This document shows, in pieces, positions 1 to 15,000 of a stretch of 64,000 nt of DNA. This DNA comes from Aphelenchoides besseyi. Lineage: Eukaryota; Nematoda; Chromadorea; Rhabditida; Aphelenchoididae. Both the position numbers and the translations under genes were made by a program. Location of the stretch: assembly GCA_024699855.1 (NCBI GenBank), contig JAMPIQ010000001.1:4960001-5024000 (forward strand), given 5' to 3'. Under the pieces are notes generated by a model. It was given only the letters and a program-made list of their open reading frames with translations. It did no database searches and had not been told where the DNA came from. Positions within the stretch are counted from its first letter, which is position 1, and every line of letters starts with the position of its first letter.

Positions 1-1318
1 ATAGACCCTATTCTTATCTAAAAGAACTTAAGAATGACGCGTTTTAATTTCGCAAGTGCAATCGAAAAAGCGATTGGAGGTCAAACCGAAAAGTTACCAT
101 ATTGATTGCCTGATCGAATTGAACCGGAAGTCGAACGGCCAGTACGTGCACTTGTAAATGAATGGGACTGCGAAATAAAACTTACCAATCGATTGATTGT
201 AAACTTACTGGGAGAGTTGAATCAAGTGACAAACAGCTGGCGCTTGTTTCTGTTTGTGTGGCACTCAATTGAAGTGTCGATCCTACCGCTACTGGTGCCG
301 TAGTGGATGGACGAAGTGCATCGATTTGACGAACAACATCCAAAATAATCGTTCGAAGACTTGCTGATTCAGCGCGTAGTTTCTCTTCTTTAGCATCTTT
401 GTCCACAATTTCTTGCGACACTTGACAAGCAGCAGTTGCTATAACAACAAAGCAGAAAAACTTGCATGCAAAATAGAAAACAACCCTAAACTATTTTTTG
501 GATTTAATTTTTAATGTCTATACTTACATTGAGACTCCAAACCACGAGCTCATTTCATCCAATAGCACATTGCTGAACAACCAATCGAAAGCTACAACGT
601 GCTTAATCAGAACACTAAAATCGACTTATCAATAAATTAACTTATTGTTCTTTTACGTAAGGTTGCCTTCCGACAAATGAATCATAACCGTCAGAACGTT
701 AAACTGGAAGATCGCAAGTACCGATTCGATTGCACACGGAATCCAAATAAACCAAACGGATAGTCCATCCAACTTTGCAAAGATTGCAATCAACACCAAC
801 GCCAATTCACAGCCACCACCTAGATACGCCCAACTTCCGGGCGTTTCGTAACTCATCGTGCGAATAAACCAAAAACCAGTGAACAAAATGAGAAACAGTT
901 GAATCAAGTTCTACAATTCACCGATTAGTTGTTCCTTCTTCAGACTTACAAACGCAGAAATGGCTCCCGGTATATTAAAAAGCGGTACAGTGTAAGGATC
1001 CAGTTGCAAAACGCGATGCAACTCGGCGACGACTTCGGTTTGCTGAGCTACCACTTCGTTCAATTGAGTTTCAAGATGAGTCAGTTCTTGGGATGCAGCA
1101 ATGAATTGAGCGTCTGCGAAATCGCCATAATTGGATGCATCAGTTTGAGTTGCCGAAACTAGAAATACTCGTAAATGATTGTACTACGAAGATAAACCTG
1201 AGAGTTCCGAATTTGAACAGACAGTTGAAGCTGAGAGTTGAGTCGACACTGGTAAAATGGAACTACTTGAACAAGTGCAGTGAAGAAGAACCGGTTGAGG
1301 TTCCTTTGCTTGCACCAT
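1..1318 (-). CDS. Multi-pass membrane protein, 3' end cut by window edge
   Basis: Seven exons join in phase: 1198-1318, 950-1158, 657-910, 528-614, 209-485, 98-167 and 1-17, giving 345 residues before the window ends. Visible order: a Ser/Thr-rich N-terminus, a short amphipathic stretch (ELTHLETQLNEVVAQQTEVV), then about four hydrophobic segments (NLIQLFLILFTGFWF; WAYLGGGCELALVLIAIF; WFIWIPCAIESVLAIFQF; a final one ending FCFVVIATAAC), then a charged coiled-coil-like helix (DKDAKEEKLRAESASLRTII) and a Ser/Thr-rich tail. Introns are 36-47 nt; the first donor is GTTTAT. I do not recognise the family. The ATG at 1318 follows an in-frame stop 18 bases upstream, but another 5' exon joined at the AG just before it is possible. 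The exon chain is well supported; function is unknown. Confidence 0.7.
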
Positions 1319-4300
1319 TACTTCGACTGGCACTCACGATGAAGTCGATCGAGAACAAAACGGCCCTTCAAGTTTACTCAATGGCCAAAAGTAAAAGTGG
1401 AATCCAAAGAAAAAACACAAACGAATTTTTTATGCAAATGTTATCGATTCTATGATCTTTGGGTCAAGTTCATTTAAGTACATCAATCGATCATAAACCA
1501 TCTTATTGCCATGGGCAGATTTTATTTGTAGAGATCTTTTTGGCATCATTATTTTACCGTAAGAACTGGATGACAAAGAACAATTAATGGAAGACGAGCA
1601 AATTCATTTGAACTACGGTGTTTCGATCTTATTTACCGCAAATCATTTGACCTCTTCGACGCTCATTATCTCGTTCGAAACGACGTCGTTTAACGTTCGA
1701 AGGCCAATCGATTGCTCTCGATGTGAATTGCAAATTTGCTCTCGACTATTCGCACCTTCGCAATTAATGTTAATAGTCGTGATCCATTTGTTTTTGCTCA
1801 CGATAGAGTGATTCAACGGCTGCGTCTTCAGTCTACTGTATGAGCTAAAATAAGGTTTCTGTAAACAGAAAACTGCGAGCTCCTATTTACGTGTTACTTG
1901 TCGTGTTCTTAACTTATACATTCGTTCGGACGAACGAGTGTGCATTCCGACCAGTCTATACATAACCGTTCTTACTCACTTGTTGTGATGTGAGAATAAT
2001 CGAAGAAACAACTGCGGTTTCGAAGTTGAGTTTCTTTTTCCGTTTGTGCGTTCATTGCGCGTCTGGAAGTTGTTTTGTTTCGAGTGAATGCAACGAAATG
2101 CGAGATCTATGACAACATATCTACAGTAACGGTATCTAAACTATTCAGAATTTTTAAAGACAAAGTTCCTCTAAATCAGTCATTTGTCGGAAACAAACTT
2201 GCTGTTGAAACGTTGAGATGCGATAGTCGTTGGTTGTGTTTTGCAATCCAATTTTGAGATTAGTTAGCTCAAGAGTTTTGATGCAACCCGTGTGAACTAT
2301 CGCGGCTTTTGCTCCGACAGTTTTGCGTAGATTTCAATTTCGATTTTGCACGTTCTTCCAACTACTCGTAATCAGTTTGTTAGAAAACGTGGGAGCGTGA
2401 CAGTACGCCTATTCCAATCACTGTAGACTTGGGAATTCATAGGTGTTCTGAAGTACAAAACGAAATTTGTGTCATTTCCATGAACTTTTCTAACAAGAAG
2501 CACAATGACGTTTTCAGCAACAAATGTCAGAATACACGTTAACTGTCTCGCGTGTTTCTTTCAACGAAAAGTGCTTAGAATCTTATGTTTTTTTGACTGA
2601 AACCTTTTGTTCATAATCTACAGTATCCTCTTCAAAAACGACGTCGACTTCTTACGAATTCAGGGTCGTGTGCTCGTTTTCGACATTTCAATCATAATGG
2701 TTTTCTGTTGAAACGTACAAACTAGAAATCAAATGGTCGATGTTGTACAAGAAAATTTTTCAACGGCACGTGCTTATGTTTTATTTATCGAATAGACTAC
2801 AAATTCGTTCATTTCGACATGTGAATTAGTCACAGATTTATGTTAATGCGCGTAAATAAGCTGAAAGGTGCCGTTTGGTAGCTTCGACTAGTGATGTTAA
2901 AGGTTGTCGTGAGAAGTATTTCTAAATCGACGAAACTCCGTCATTTGAAATGTGTCGGAGATCAGTTCAAGGGTTAAACGAACAAACTTTGAAGCGAAAT
3001 GTTTCGCAAAGAGCTCGACAAACTGAAACAAATTCAGCCAGCACTTAGAATGTTCAATTGACAGCTTCTCAAACAAAATTTGGATTTTCATCTTACGTGT
3101 TAACTCAAACTCAACGAGATTATAACCTTTTTAACTTTGAATTTCTATTCTGTTGTTTGGACTGCTGCTGATCGGTTTACATACAGTCATTCGGTTTGTT
3201 CTTTTCCACACACTTCCGCTCATCTGCAAACTCTACTGGCAACATCGACTTGTTATGTATCGACGAGCAAACCTTACTGCTCAGTTGTTGAAAGGTGGGT
3301 AACTAGTGGGCTAATCTTATGGTTTTGTTACAGACATCGCCGTACTTAAAGTCGACGGTTTATCCTGTTGATTCAATTGATTAGTTTCATTTGATTTTTT
3401 CAATATGATGTTGGGGTTGTACCGTATGTTTGGTCTGAAGACTTTCAAAAACATCATAAATTGTTGAATAATTTAACGAGTAAGATACGTGGTCCAGCAA
3501 AACAGCAAAAGTCCACCGGTTTGGACTTTGTTTTGGCATCGGATTATTTGAAAACCACATTCTAAATGTCGGGCAATAACCTCGATAAACTTTTAAAGTA
3601 CATTTCTCTCAGAAGGCCGTTGCTCACTAAGTTGCAAAGTATTGTCGTAATGTTCTTGCTCAGGTACTTCGATTGCCTGTACTTTTAGTTGATTTGCGTG
3701 ATTGCGAACGAGACAATCTAATTTTAAAGTCGCGGCTTTCAATTAACTGAACAAACACAATGGTTAGTCCAATTAATTAATCGGCCTGAAAAACGCTTGC
3801 AAGTGGAACATAATCAGAATTCGAAATTAGGTTTCCATTTTTGTACTTGTAGTTTAGAATGCTTTTTAATTAGCAATTCAAACGCGAATGTTTTGAAAAG
3901 TACATGGCCGATTAGCTTGGAAGTTCGTGAAGTTACTATTTTCTTCAATTGACGCAAAACGGAGGGTGGTCAACCAAACAGTTTGTTGCTTTTGGATCTG
4001 CGCAGAATTTGAGCGCATCAAAAATTTAAAGAGTCTTCGGTTTACGTCAATTGCGACCAATGGCCGAATACTTTTGAACGTCTATTTAGACTATTGATCA
4101 TCTGCTCCTAATTCGAACATCATCAAATGTGTAAACAAATGAGTTTGCATCATTCTGCAGCTTAATCCCTGAATGGAACCTTCCGTTGGCGTTGATCGTG
4201 CGAACAAACTCTGAGATGTGTAATGTCGATCGAAATGACATGGTCTACGTGTTTCGTGATCCTTGAAAAACTTTTTGATCCCGATCATTTTAGACTGGGG

Positions 4301-7300
4301 CTTAACGTGTAGAGTCATTGGAGTTACAGAAAATGCTCGAAAGGTTTTGAATAAGTGACCGATTTGGTCGTTTCATCGACTTAAATTATACGCCCATTTG
4401 CTTTTCGTGCACTAGCTTTTGAAATTGACGCGTGAATTCAAAAAGTCGCAAACGTCAATTAGATGTTGCCGTTCATGTTGTTGACTTGAAATAGCCGAAA
4501 AGTTCCTCTTCTATTACGAGTTTTAGGAGTATAAAATGCCCATCAATTAGGTTACCGTACTTCAGAATAAGATGTTCGGTGGGAAAAAACGGCCGTTTCG
4601 ATGGGACCTTTACAGTACACGGCCATCGAATTCGTTTCTAGCATGTCTTTAAAATGCATGATTGAAGTGCTTTTTTCCGTGATTTCGAAGCGGTTTATGC
4701 GGCGGTGACCATCAATTTCGAAGTGTCGAAAAACAGCGAACTGAAAGAAAAACGGTCATACATTTCGAAGTCGTGGCTCTCGGAGTTAATGAATAGTTAA
4801 AGCTCAGAGAAAAACTACGAAGTCGCGATAAACATTGTTTTTGCCAAAATGCAATTCCAAGAAACGTAAATTACTTTCTTCTCAACTCTTCTTTTCGTTG
4901 GTGTTTGATTTTCAGTCCCAATTCATTCGCATTTCCTGCTCTGGCTCTTGAATTCTTGAGTTGTTATACGGAAGTTTGGTAATTAAAACGTGGCTTTCTC
5001 GAAAATAAGAGATCGGAAAGGTCGTCAATTTGAAGAGTTTCAATTGTATAAACCAAAGGACAATCTCGAGGAATGCAAAGGAACACGAGTTCCGTTTGTG
5101 CACTTTTTTGTCACTTTCGTTTTGCTCTAAATTACGCGTGACGTGCGAAAAGGTCAATCGAATACGGTGGTTAAAATCGAAATTCCGTTCAACTTCCATT
5201 CTCGATACGAACTTCTTCGTGACTGTCGGGCAGCCTACTTGTTTGAGATCAAAATACTTTCAGTTTCAATTGAGAGAATGCAATGTACTTGAGCGATTGT
5301 AGTTGGTTGGATTAACAGCCGATCAGTTGCCATCAAAAATATTAGTTGAACCTTTCAACTCGGGAACGAGTAGACAGCACACGGACTACGTACTTTTGTT
5401 TACTATACGAACAGTAAGCGAAATCAACTACTGCAAAAATGATGGATAATCTACTCGTGTTTTACTCGATCGCTTTTTTTGTACGTTCGTCGACCGGATT
5501 CGTAACTTCAACGAACTGCTCGTCGCTTATTACGAAATTGAGATTAAACGAAACTTTTGTATAATCTCTCAATCGTAATAGCCAACAGTAAAAGTTGAAT
5601 TCCATGGCTATTTGCAATGGATGAAAACTCAACTGCTTTTCAAGTTTATACTGGGGACGTAACAGCAGATCGTCTGCGGTTTCAAGTGGACAATCGTTTT
5701 TTACTCGAACCAATCGATACACTTGATCGGATTATTTTCGTAAATCGAATTTCGCAATTCGACTACTGGATGGTCAGTTTTAGATTGCGTGTACGAAATG
5801 TTTGGATTACAAGCATTTGAATTGGACTGTCGGCTACAGTCGAGTTGTCCGCAAGTCACGATGTAATGCAGAAGGATTGCGTCACGGTTCTCAGTCCTCG
5901 AGCATTGTCTATTCAGTTGGACTGACCGTGTTACGTGGTTGTTATTCTTTTTTTCATCAAACTTATGGTTTCTCATTGCTTCTTCTTTCTATTCGAATTT
6001 TTGTACTCGAGGTTCAGAAACGGAAAATTACCTCAGTAACTTGTTATTCTTAAAATAAACGCGAGCAACAAATTCGAACGCACAGCTGTTCAATTCAACG
6101 GTCAAGCGAATACAATAGCTGATTGGATCAAATATGCTGGAGGCAATTCGCGTGATTCGAAACCGAGAATCTTGCGCAACTATGTGCTCATACTTATATG
6201 TTTCGGTTATCTGAAGTGCAATTTGAAGACGTGAAGATAAGATCGTTACAACGTAGATTTTACGCGACTTCGTTCTTTGAGATAAAATCGCTCAAATTTA
6301 TGCGCTCAACTCGATTGTTGCGTTGCAGCAGATGTAATGACTAGCTAAACTTCCTTTGCTGGTGCCCAGTGACCTTGAAATCTGAGCAGTGACAACTAAT
6401 TTTGGTCTGTTGGATCACTTGCCATCCGGTTTCTTGTCCACAATATTTTCATTGACTGTATTCTTCGCAGAAGTTTATAATCCAATTGTTGAATGCAATA
6501 AAAGTTTCTCTTTGCACGTTGTTCGATCATTGGGATTACTTTTGCGCTCCTTTGGACCCAACGTTCAGCTGCTGATAATGCGAGAACGGTGTTAATTTGT
6601 GATGCGTTAAATTCGGTTTTGTTGTTTCTAATTTCGGTCCGTTAACTCGACATTCTCTCGCCGTGCACTGGATAATTGAGTTGAGCTCGGAAGAGAATAA
6701 GCAAACTGAATTGACGTGCGCTTACTTGAGCATTTGACGGACTGTTACACTGAGTAATACAATTGACTTTCATTGGCAACGAGGTTCAAAAAATTGGTCT
6801 CTGATTGAAAGGAGTTAAACTTTTGACGGATGGTTGTGAATCCGCCGAACGAGATGCTAATTCATTTCACGGCAATTGAACTCGAAATTTGTAACTGACG
6901 TTTTTGAACCACAAAGTGGATGGTTTGTCAGTTTAGTCGGCAGTTAATTTGAACGAAAAGTTGATTCTGTTGTTCAGATGAATGCTTCGAAGGTCGAGTT
7001 GGACGGATAGATGGCCGCTGTAGTGGACCAAAGAACCCAGCGACTTGTAGACCAACACACAACTTACCGTAGAGCTAGCGAGAATGTCGAGTTATTTAAC
7101 AAAGAAACTCAGGTACTCATTTTTGCCAAACCACTTCGAATTTTTATTGGACTCATCGAAAAAGATTACGGTAATCGAAAATTTGAGTTGCAAATTGCTC
7201 ATTCAAACCCTTTGCGTTTATTTTCATCTCATGCGTCACTTCTTGACATCGAATTGAATGGCCGTCGGGTTCTTCCGCTTTGTGTTTTTGTTCTCGCGAA

Positions 7301-10300
7301 TTTGCATTCCGATTTCTATTATATGCTCCTCCACTTTACGTCCCAGTCCACGGGCCTTGATATTAGGCCTTCTATTTATCGTTGCAACAACAAAACGTCT
7401 TTGTTCGCCTCCTGACCGTCTTCAACAAACGTAAAAAAGTGAACCGAAAGTGTCGAAAACTTCTTGACGATTGTAAAAGATTTCCGAAGTACGTAGAAGT
7501 TCAGAAAACGTGGGAATTTGCGTTTACGTTGTTCGCACGAACATTTTCTGCACATGCTCTCGAATTAGGAGCCGCCTGACCCTGTGGTTTGAAGGTCGAA
7601 CTGTTTACCGTAGGCTTCAAAAAGAATCGAAAATTCATGAGCAACAGTCGAAAAATATGTTGAATTCAATTGTCATAGCACCAGCTCTATGGTTAAACGA
7701 GTGTATGCAATTGACAATATTGAGGTTTGATCGTTTTGTTGGAATTTTGTGAATTTTAGATTTTGTATTCAAAATACGAACGGGAAGTTAAGATCGAAAT
7801 GACTAAGGCGGAAATCGAAAAACGAAGTTCTGTTGATTGTCGTGATTTACGAGCGTCTCGAATTGGCGATGTTTCAGATGGGCGGCATAAAAGATGCATT
7901 GGAAGAACGAGCGGTCATTTTTGGTTTCCATGCATTCGAAATCACATGAACAAGGGCGAGAGTATGAATTTGAGTTTTGGAGAAATCACTTCGAATGTTG
8001 CTTGGAGTTTGTGATGAGACGACTAGTTGATCCCGTTGATCGTTCAAGTCACGTCACTCGCTTATTCTGCAGAGTCCACTTCATTGGTACGGGAACTGAA
8101 CTTTTGGTTCTTTTTCGTATTATCACAATTTGAAGACAAGTCAGGATTTTTGAATGACCAAATTTTGTTTGCGCAGCAGAATTATACTTTGGTCTCGTTG
8201 TATCTAAAATACGTAACCATTGAAGAATGAAGACTTCTGTGGTAAAGATTTTTGTCTTAAATGGAGAGTCAATTCAGTTATGGTGTTGAGTTTGATAGGA
8301 AGACAAAAGCTCGGAGATTGATGTGTGGAACGGCAATAGTGATCCTGATGTTCCGTTTCTTCGAATTCAAAAGTTTAGCTGAGAGTGAAAACTGTCATTG
8401 AGATTTCAGTCTTAGCACAACGACCGTTGAACTTGTTACAACAAAATTACGATCCAATTTAAAACGTTTTGTTTTGAACTTTTTGAATTTCCGATTATGA
8501 AACTGAAATGTACGATAAAAGGTGTTTGCGTAATTTTGCCATTCAGTTTTTGTCGCCGTTCGCTCGTGTGAATCCAAATTGTCGTTGAATTCCACTTGAC
8601 TGCATCTCTTTAGTTTAGTGATGAAAAAAGTGTTAAATAGACAAAGGAAACAACCCGTTTGCTTACCGTTAAATGCACTGTAGAAGACATAGAATACCAA
8701 AGAATGCTTACTAATTTATGACTATTACACTCACTGTGCCATTACGACCAAATCTCTTCCACAACTTTCAAGATGTTTTTCTCACTACTTTGCATATCAA
8801 TTGGGAATTCTGGTATGTGGTTTGTTATTTTGGACATGACTGCTTTTGCGAAATACTCAGAATCGTTACATATCTCTTTTCGAATGACAACAGCCAGTTT
8901 TTAGAGTTCATGAAGGCCGCTACATAAATTGGATGCTAAGTAACGCGTAAGTATCTGGTCTATAAAAATAGATGTTCTTTCGTTTGTTTCTTTGGCTATT
9001 ATTTAAGGAGGTCAAACGTTTTAAAAACCTATTATTTCAACTATTGATTAGGTTGATCCGTTAACTTCAAGCAAATCCTTATACTCTTTAATCACATTGT
9101 TTGAATAATTTATGATCATCGGTTTGGATAGAAGACCTTTGTTTGACATTTATTCGTCATTTTAGCCACCGAAAGTTTTAAACTCAAGCAGTTTGGTGAC
9201 ACAAATTGGAATCCAACATCTGCACAAACACTCGTATCACTTGATTTTGAAATTTTTTGTGTACCTTCGATTAGTCCTGTGGTCCGTAAAAGTCAAATAG
9301 GAACAATGGGTCCAACATGTGGCGTTTTAATTATCAAATGCATTCGAAGAATGACAAAAGGGCAAACAAATATTCGATCTAAAATCGAGTTGAAACTGAG
9401 TCCTCTTAACCTCGATCTCCACGATCGCGTTAGTTGTGCAGCTGTGAATTTAAAGTTAGTTGGTTTTTAACTTTATGATCAAATGACTACAGATTAAGCG
9501 AAGCATAAGGTTCTTGTCGCAGAAAAAGCGAACACCTTCGAATTCGTTTTGGACATTCAACCTGAAAATGTAAGTCCAGCAACACTTGCTTGTCACTAGC
9601 ACAAACATCCGATGCTATTTGATTACTTTGCTTGTCATTTATGTCGTTAAAATGAAACAAAAGTGTTCTGGCCTGCTTCTGGCAATCGTCGTCAATCGGG
9701 GATGTGTATTTGGTCTCATGCACCAATTTAGAACACGAACAAAACGGCACCTTTCAACTATTTCTGTTGTCTTTGTTTACGCGTGTTTTTGACGTCCACA
9801 ACTCTCAAATTTAACATCTGATGGTACGTGCTCAAATTGCTCACAAGTCGGAAAAATTTTCTTCTGACGCAATTGAAGAGACTCCCCCACAAGTCAGAAG
9901 CGCATAGTTTACATCGAGCTCTAAATACGAAAACATCAACGAAATTGGAGAATGAGCTTGGGGTTTCGAATTTCGATTTCTGAACGAGCTAAGGATACAA
10001 CCAAAATTGCGCTTAAGGAATTCGTTTCTACAGTAATCGAATGACTATCGTACTTGAAAAACAAAGTACACGACATCCGAATGTCCGACGATCTCCATTT
10101 TATAGACAAGTTGGTGTCCTGCGAATTGTATCGCAGTTATTGACTGTCTAACACCAACCCGTTAACCATAGACGAATTCTCGTAAAGACTTTCGGAAAAC
10201 AAACATAGGAGTTAATTGGAGCATATAATTCGTTTTATTTAAGATCGTAGTCGTCAATTCGAAATCAAAAATCGGAGCTTTGAGTTCCAGTGGCTTAAAA

Positions 10301-12031
10301 ATTACTGTTCAGTTGGAGGGTCGAACTCGGAAGGCCAATTAAATTAACGATTTGTAGCTTTACGGCACTGTTCTTTTAGTTATTGACCGAGTTATACGGT
10401 AAACAACATGGTTAGTTGAGCTCAACCGATTTTTCTTCTTACTCGTAGTAGTTGAGGGCAATCAACCGAGATAGATGGATGGGAATCAACAGTAGCTTTC
10501 TTATTGTCTTCCAATTGTTCTAATGGCTTAGTTTGCATAGACTGGTTTGTCGTTGAGTTGCACGATTTCATTGCATGCACTTTTCTTATTTTCTTTAAAA
10601 TCCACAAAATAGCAACTGACGAATTCATGAATTTTCGAACATCAATTCTTCCCCTGATTTTGACATTCATCCCTCTGCATAAACGTGTCGATTGGTCTTC
10701 GAGTGCCCATTCAAACTAATTATTCGCATTTAACGTGCGTGCGAACCTTTTTCTTGCTGACACCCGATGCAAATGAATACGATGGTTGACCAGAAAACTA
10801 ATTCAAAAACGTTTGAAATTACCGTCTTTATCTCAATTCGCGTCATAAGCATGCGAAAACTCCATCGTCTTGCTCATTTTCAAACGACCAAAAGCCAATC
10901 GGATATAAGCATTTCGTAAACTTCGACGAGACTACCGTATTATTAGCCCTCGCATAGAAGGAACGGTCAATCGAAGCAGAATAATTGAAGTAAAACACAA
11001 CTCTTGCTTTGGACATAGCGACCAGAGGCTCATCGTTGGCGTCAATTGCTTATCGCGAACGAGGAATAATGGAAAGCAAACTCCTGATGGTCGTTAAGAC
11101 CATTCGTCGCTAATTATGCAATCACTGACTTATCTCAATTATGCGTGTTTATACGAATAATTTGTTCGATTGCAATTTCGTTCTCTTACTTTTATAGGAC
11201 GGTCTTGTGGATTGATTGAAGATGAATAGACGTTTAAATTTGTGTTTACATCGCTTTATCCTGCGGATTCGAATAGTGTGCGCAAGTTGAACTTGCCTTC
11301 CACTTAGCCCTTCGAACAAAAGAAATGGCCTGGAAAATAGATTGTTTCGTTTGTTATAACCCCTAGACAAACCTTATAACCACAAACTTATGACTGCTGA
11401 CCTTTTTATCCTTCTGCCTTGCAAATTACTTCCTGGTGGTTTTACTTTCGAGGATCTCAGTCATAAATGGCGCAAACCAAACCCAAAACCTTACCTCGAG
11501 TACTTAGTTCAACAATGAACTCATACGATGAGTAAGTTTCAGTTGTTTGCGTGTACCTTGCGCATTCTTATCTTCCCAACGGTATTGTGTTCTTTTGTTG
11601 TTGTTTATTGACGTGGATTTTGTTCTACGCGGATTTCACGTGTTTACTCGCGATGTTTCTAATCGGGAACAATTGAATTCATTTGCAGAACTCAGACGAA
11701 TTTCACCAAGAAACCTTTCAAGTTTCGAGTAACACAAATATTCAAAGCTAGTTATTTTACTGATTGGTCACGACCTCTTTGGCTTAACAGTCCCAAACTC
11801 CGCCTACTCGGTTGTGTTGAGGAACTCCACGCCCTTTGGTGGTGTTCTTCCACGTTAGCAATTTGTTCAGCCGTTTTGTTTGTTCTGCCTTCCAGCAAAT
11901 CAAAGTTCCCGCCCCATATATCTCCGATTTGTTGATGGGATCCGGAAGCGTTCAGATCTTTCGGGTTGCATAATCAACAGACCGTTTGATTGATTTGTTG
12001 AACCGATTCATTTTCTTTCATTATCGTCTCG
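1319..12031. other. Gene-poor intergenic region, 10.7 kb
   Basis: No reading frame here shows a recognisable domain, consistent codon use or an exon chain with phased splice sites. The longest open frame (7011-7415, 134 codons) looks like chance. No tRNA, repeat array or mobile-element protein was seen. The last 250 bases before 12032 are richer in C (CCGCCTACTCGG, CCCGCCCCATATA) and are the probable promoter and 5' leader of the HMBOX1-type gene. Confidence 0.55.
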
Positions 12032-15000
12032 ATGAACTTGTTTACGGTCGAGCAGTTGGAGCTGTGCAGACGTTTGAAGGGCAGCGGAATGAGTGTGGAA
12101 GCGATTCTCGAGGTTGGTCTCAATAATTTAACGTTTCTTAATTAACAAAATATTTAATTTGGCTAATTGAGTTTTGAAAGACTCCTCTTTGAGGAATGAA
12201 CATCATCGAAGCGTTTCGTAGGAGAAACCGACGATGATTGTTGTTAGGCTTAAAAGGACATCTTTCAACATTTTTAGAGCCATTAACCAAACCATTTGGT
12301 TTGAGCGCACAGCTGTTGATACAAACGTTTTTGAAACTTCAAAAATTGGTCTCGATATATGTTTCTTAACAGTTTTTCGTACTTCCGTTCTTCCTGGTAG
12401 TACAGTTAACAACAAAGAAAGTCTTCTTGATCACTTTTCAATACCTACGACTTGTAGTTTTCTTTTTTGGCGATTGTCGTTTTGCGGGGAGCTTTACGAA
12501 AACACATGATTTTGTTGTTCACGTAAACGACAATTTGACAAATTAATGAATGAAGTTTTGTAAGATGTTACAGCATGGATGAAGAAACATGTTCGAGGGA
12601 TTTAAGGTAGTCGTACAGTCTTTTCAAACACATTAAAGCGCGTGTTTTTTGGCCATCGAAAATTTACATCCACCTACTCGACGTGCGCACCGTGTTCCCG
12701 TTCATCCACCAAAATTCATGGGCGTGAGTGGCTTTTATGTCCATAGAATTTGCGCGGAAGTGGGTGATCCGATTGTAGTGTTATTAATCCCGCTCTCCTT
12801 CTCCCTGATCCACGACCCAAAAACCAGTTAGCCGCCGGCAGAGCTTTCGCTTGTAAATCCAAAGTCTTTTTGGCCACTCGGATTTCGGGCTTAGAGTTTT
12901 GTAAGCGAAGAGACGAAGAAAAACGGCTTTGCGCGACGATTTCAATTAGTCAATAGCATACGGTAGAGGGTTTGTAGCGGTGAATGGAGTGAAATTTTAT
13001 TCTTAATTAATAACCAACGATGTTAGCAGGTTTATACCTTCGTTCACGAGCTGTTCATAGAATTTGGTTCATTTGCCGAAATTTCATTATCCGAATTCTA
13101 TCAGAGCCGTTGGGATGGTTTCATTATCTCGTAATCGTACGAAAAATAAGTTAATTAAAGTTGCGATTGAAAAGCGTCCGACATTTCATCGGATTGTTTG
13201 TCTTCACGTCGAGACGGGAGTTTTTGTTAAGAGCAATCGAATAGAAAACCGAAATGTCAACTACTTTGATGGTAATTGTCCCACAAATTCGATAAGCAAA
13301 TGAATCGAATTGCTCAAAGTTGCTGTAAACCTGTGCGACTTATAATTCGATACTTGACATCGTATTAAACGATAGTACTTACCGTCCAGCATACAAGAAA
13401 ATTTTTTGATGAGCCGAAAACGAGAACGATCCTCGATGTTGGATGACCGAAAGATGATTATGGTCACAATCGTTTTCAATTAACTAAGCTCATCTTTCAA
13501 CTGCAGGATTAAAAGTTGATTGGAACTTCATGTTGAAGTTCAAATCCCTTTGTCTTTCGGTTTTTCAATTTGCCGTAAAATTAATCATCTTCGTTTCCGG
13601 TTATCTCACTACAGTGATTCGAAGGTTGTGGGAATTGAAAGCGACATGCTTTGCAGCGTAGCAGAAGATTAGCCGGGAATATTGGTAATAAGCGACAGGA
13701 TAATAGTGATATCTGCCACATAGCACTGTACTCACGGTTGCTATTTGGCGCGTTCCAAAACGTCTTACGGATATCCAGGCTGTTTATTAATCGTTCTTCT
13801 TTAGGCGTATCGATCTCTGGACGAACTCGAATCGGAACTCAGTTTCTCCAAAACCCAACAGTCAACTTTCGCTATGAATCCAAAAGTTGAAGAATGCCAA
13901 TCAATAGCGTCTTCGATTGTTACGAGTCCTTCAGCCACAACGATCGTTCCGACTTCTCAATTTCACTGCTCAGCCGAAATTACGAAACAGTTGAACTCTT
14001 CAGTCATACAATCACATAAGACGGAGGTGAGTGTCATCATTTTTCTAAAGCCCTAACTTGCAAACATCAATTATGGTGCTACAAAACTAAAAGTGTAAAT
14101 TTCAAAACTTCATTTAACTTGAAATGAATTCTGGGAAAATGATCAAAAACACAATCAGCAGTTTGGAGTTACTCAAGAATACGATTGTAAAGAAGTAGAT
14201 GGATTGCGGGGTTTTTAAAAGTATACCTGGAAAGTCGGTTTACAAGATGTTCATTGCGAACTAATTAATTCAATTAGAAACCATTGAACTTGGAAGTTTA
14301 TTTCATTCAGATGGAATCTAAATTCTTGTGCGTGTAATTTGTGTTTACACGTTAATAGTTTTAGATTTGTTTTCTTTGAACTTTGACAAGAAAGTTGTGA
14401 TCTTTCCAAAAGACGATAAACTTCATTGATTTGTGCAGAATATTTTCTGTTCGAGAACATTTACTCTCGTATAGTGCGCACGGTAAATTAAGTTCTTTGG
14501 AGTGTAAAGTACGTCTAGCGGAAAAGTTCTAAACTACGTGCCCGACGGGCGTTCCAGTTCAACTTGAACATGTGGAACAACGAAGAGTTCATTTGATCGA
14601 TGATAAATCGTATGTTTGACTGATTAGAAAAAACCAGGAAATTTCTATCAGGTCTCCCAAAAGAACAATGATTCTACGTTTTTAAGCTCCGTATTCAGAG
14701 GCTTACGACCAACCGTATACAGTAGAAACGTAAGGGTTTAAAGAATTAGTTTTGATTAGAAGAACACTCGGAGGTTTTCGAAATGTGAAGATCAATTAAC
14801 GAGATTGAATTTGAACTTCGCGGACCCACTAAACTGTTTAGTTTACAAAAAATACTGAGAGATGAATGATCGCATTGTACTTTTTAACACTATAACGATT
14901 ACTGACATTTGAAGAACTAAAAAACGTATGAAGATTGATTGAATTCAGTCCTCATTGTCGACCACACATCGTGTTCGAAGGTTGCGAGATAACGAGAAAA

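Noticed and set aside
7011..7415. 134-codon ORF on the + strand in the gene-poor region
   Set aside because: No domain, no supporting splice sites, composition like surrounding DNA, and overlapping open frames in other phases.
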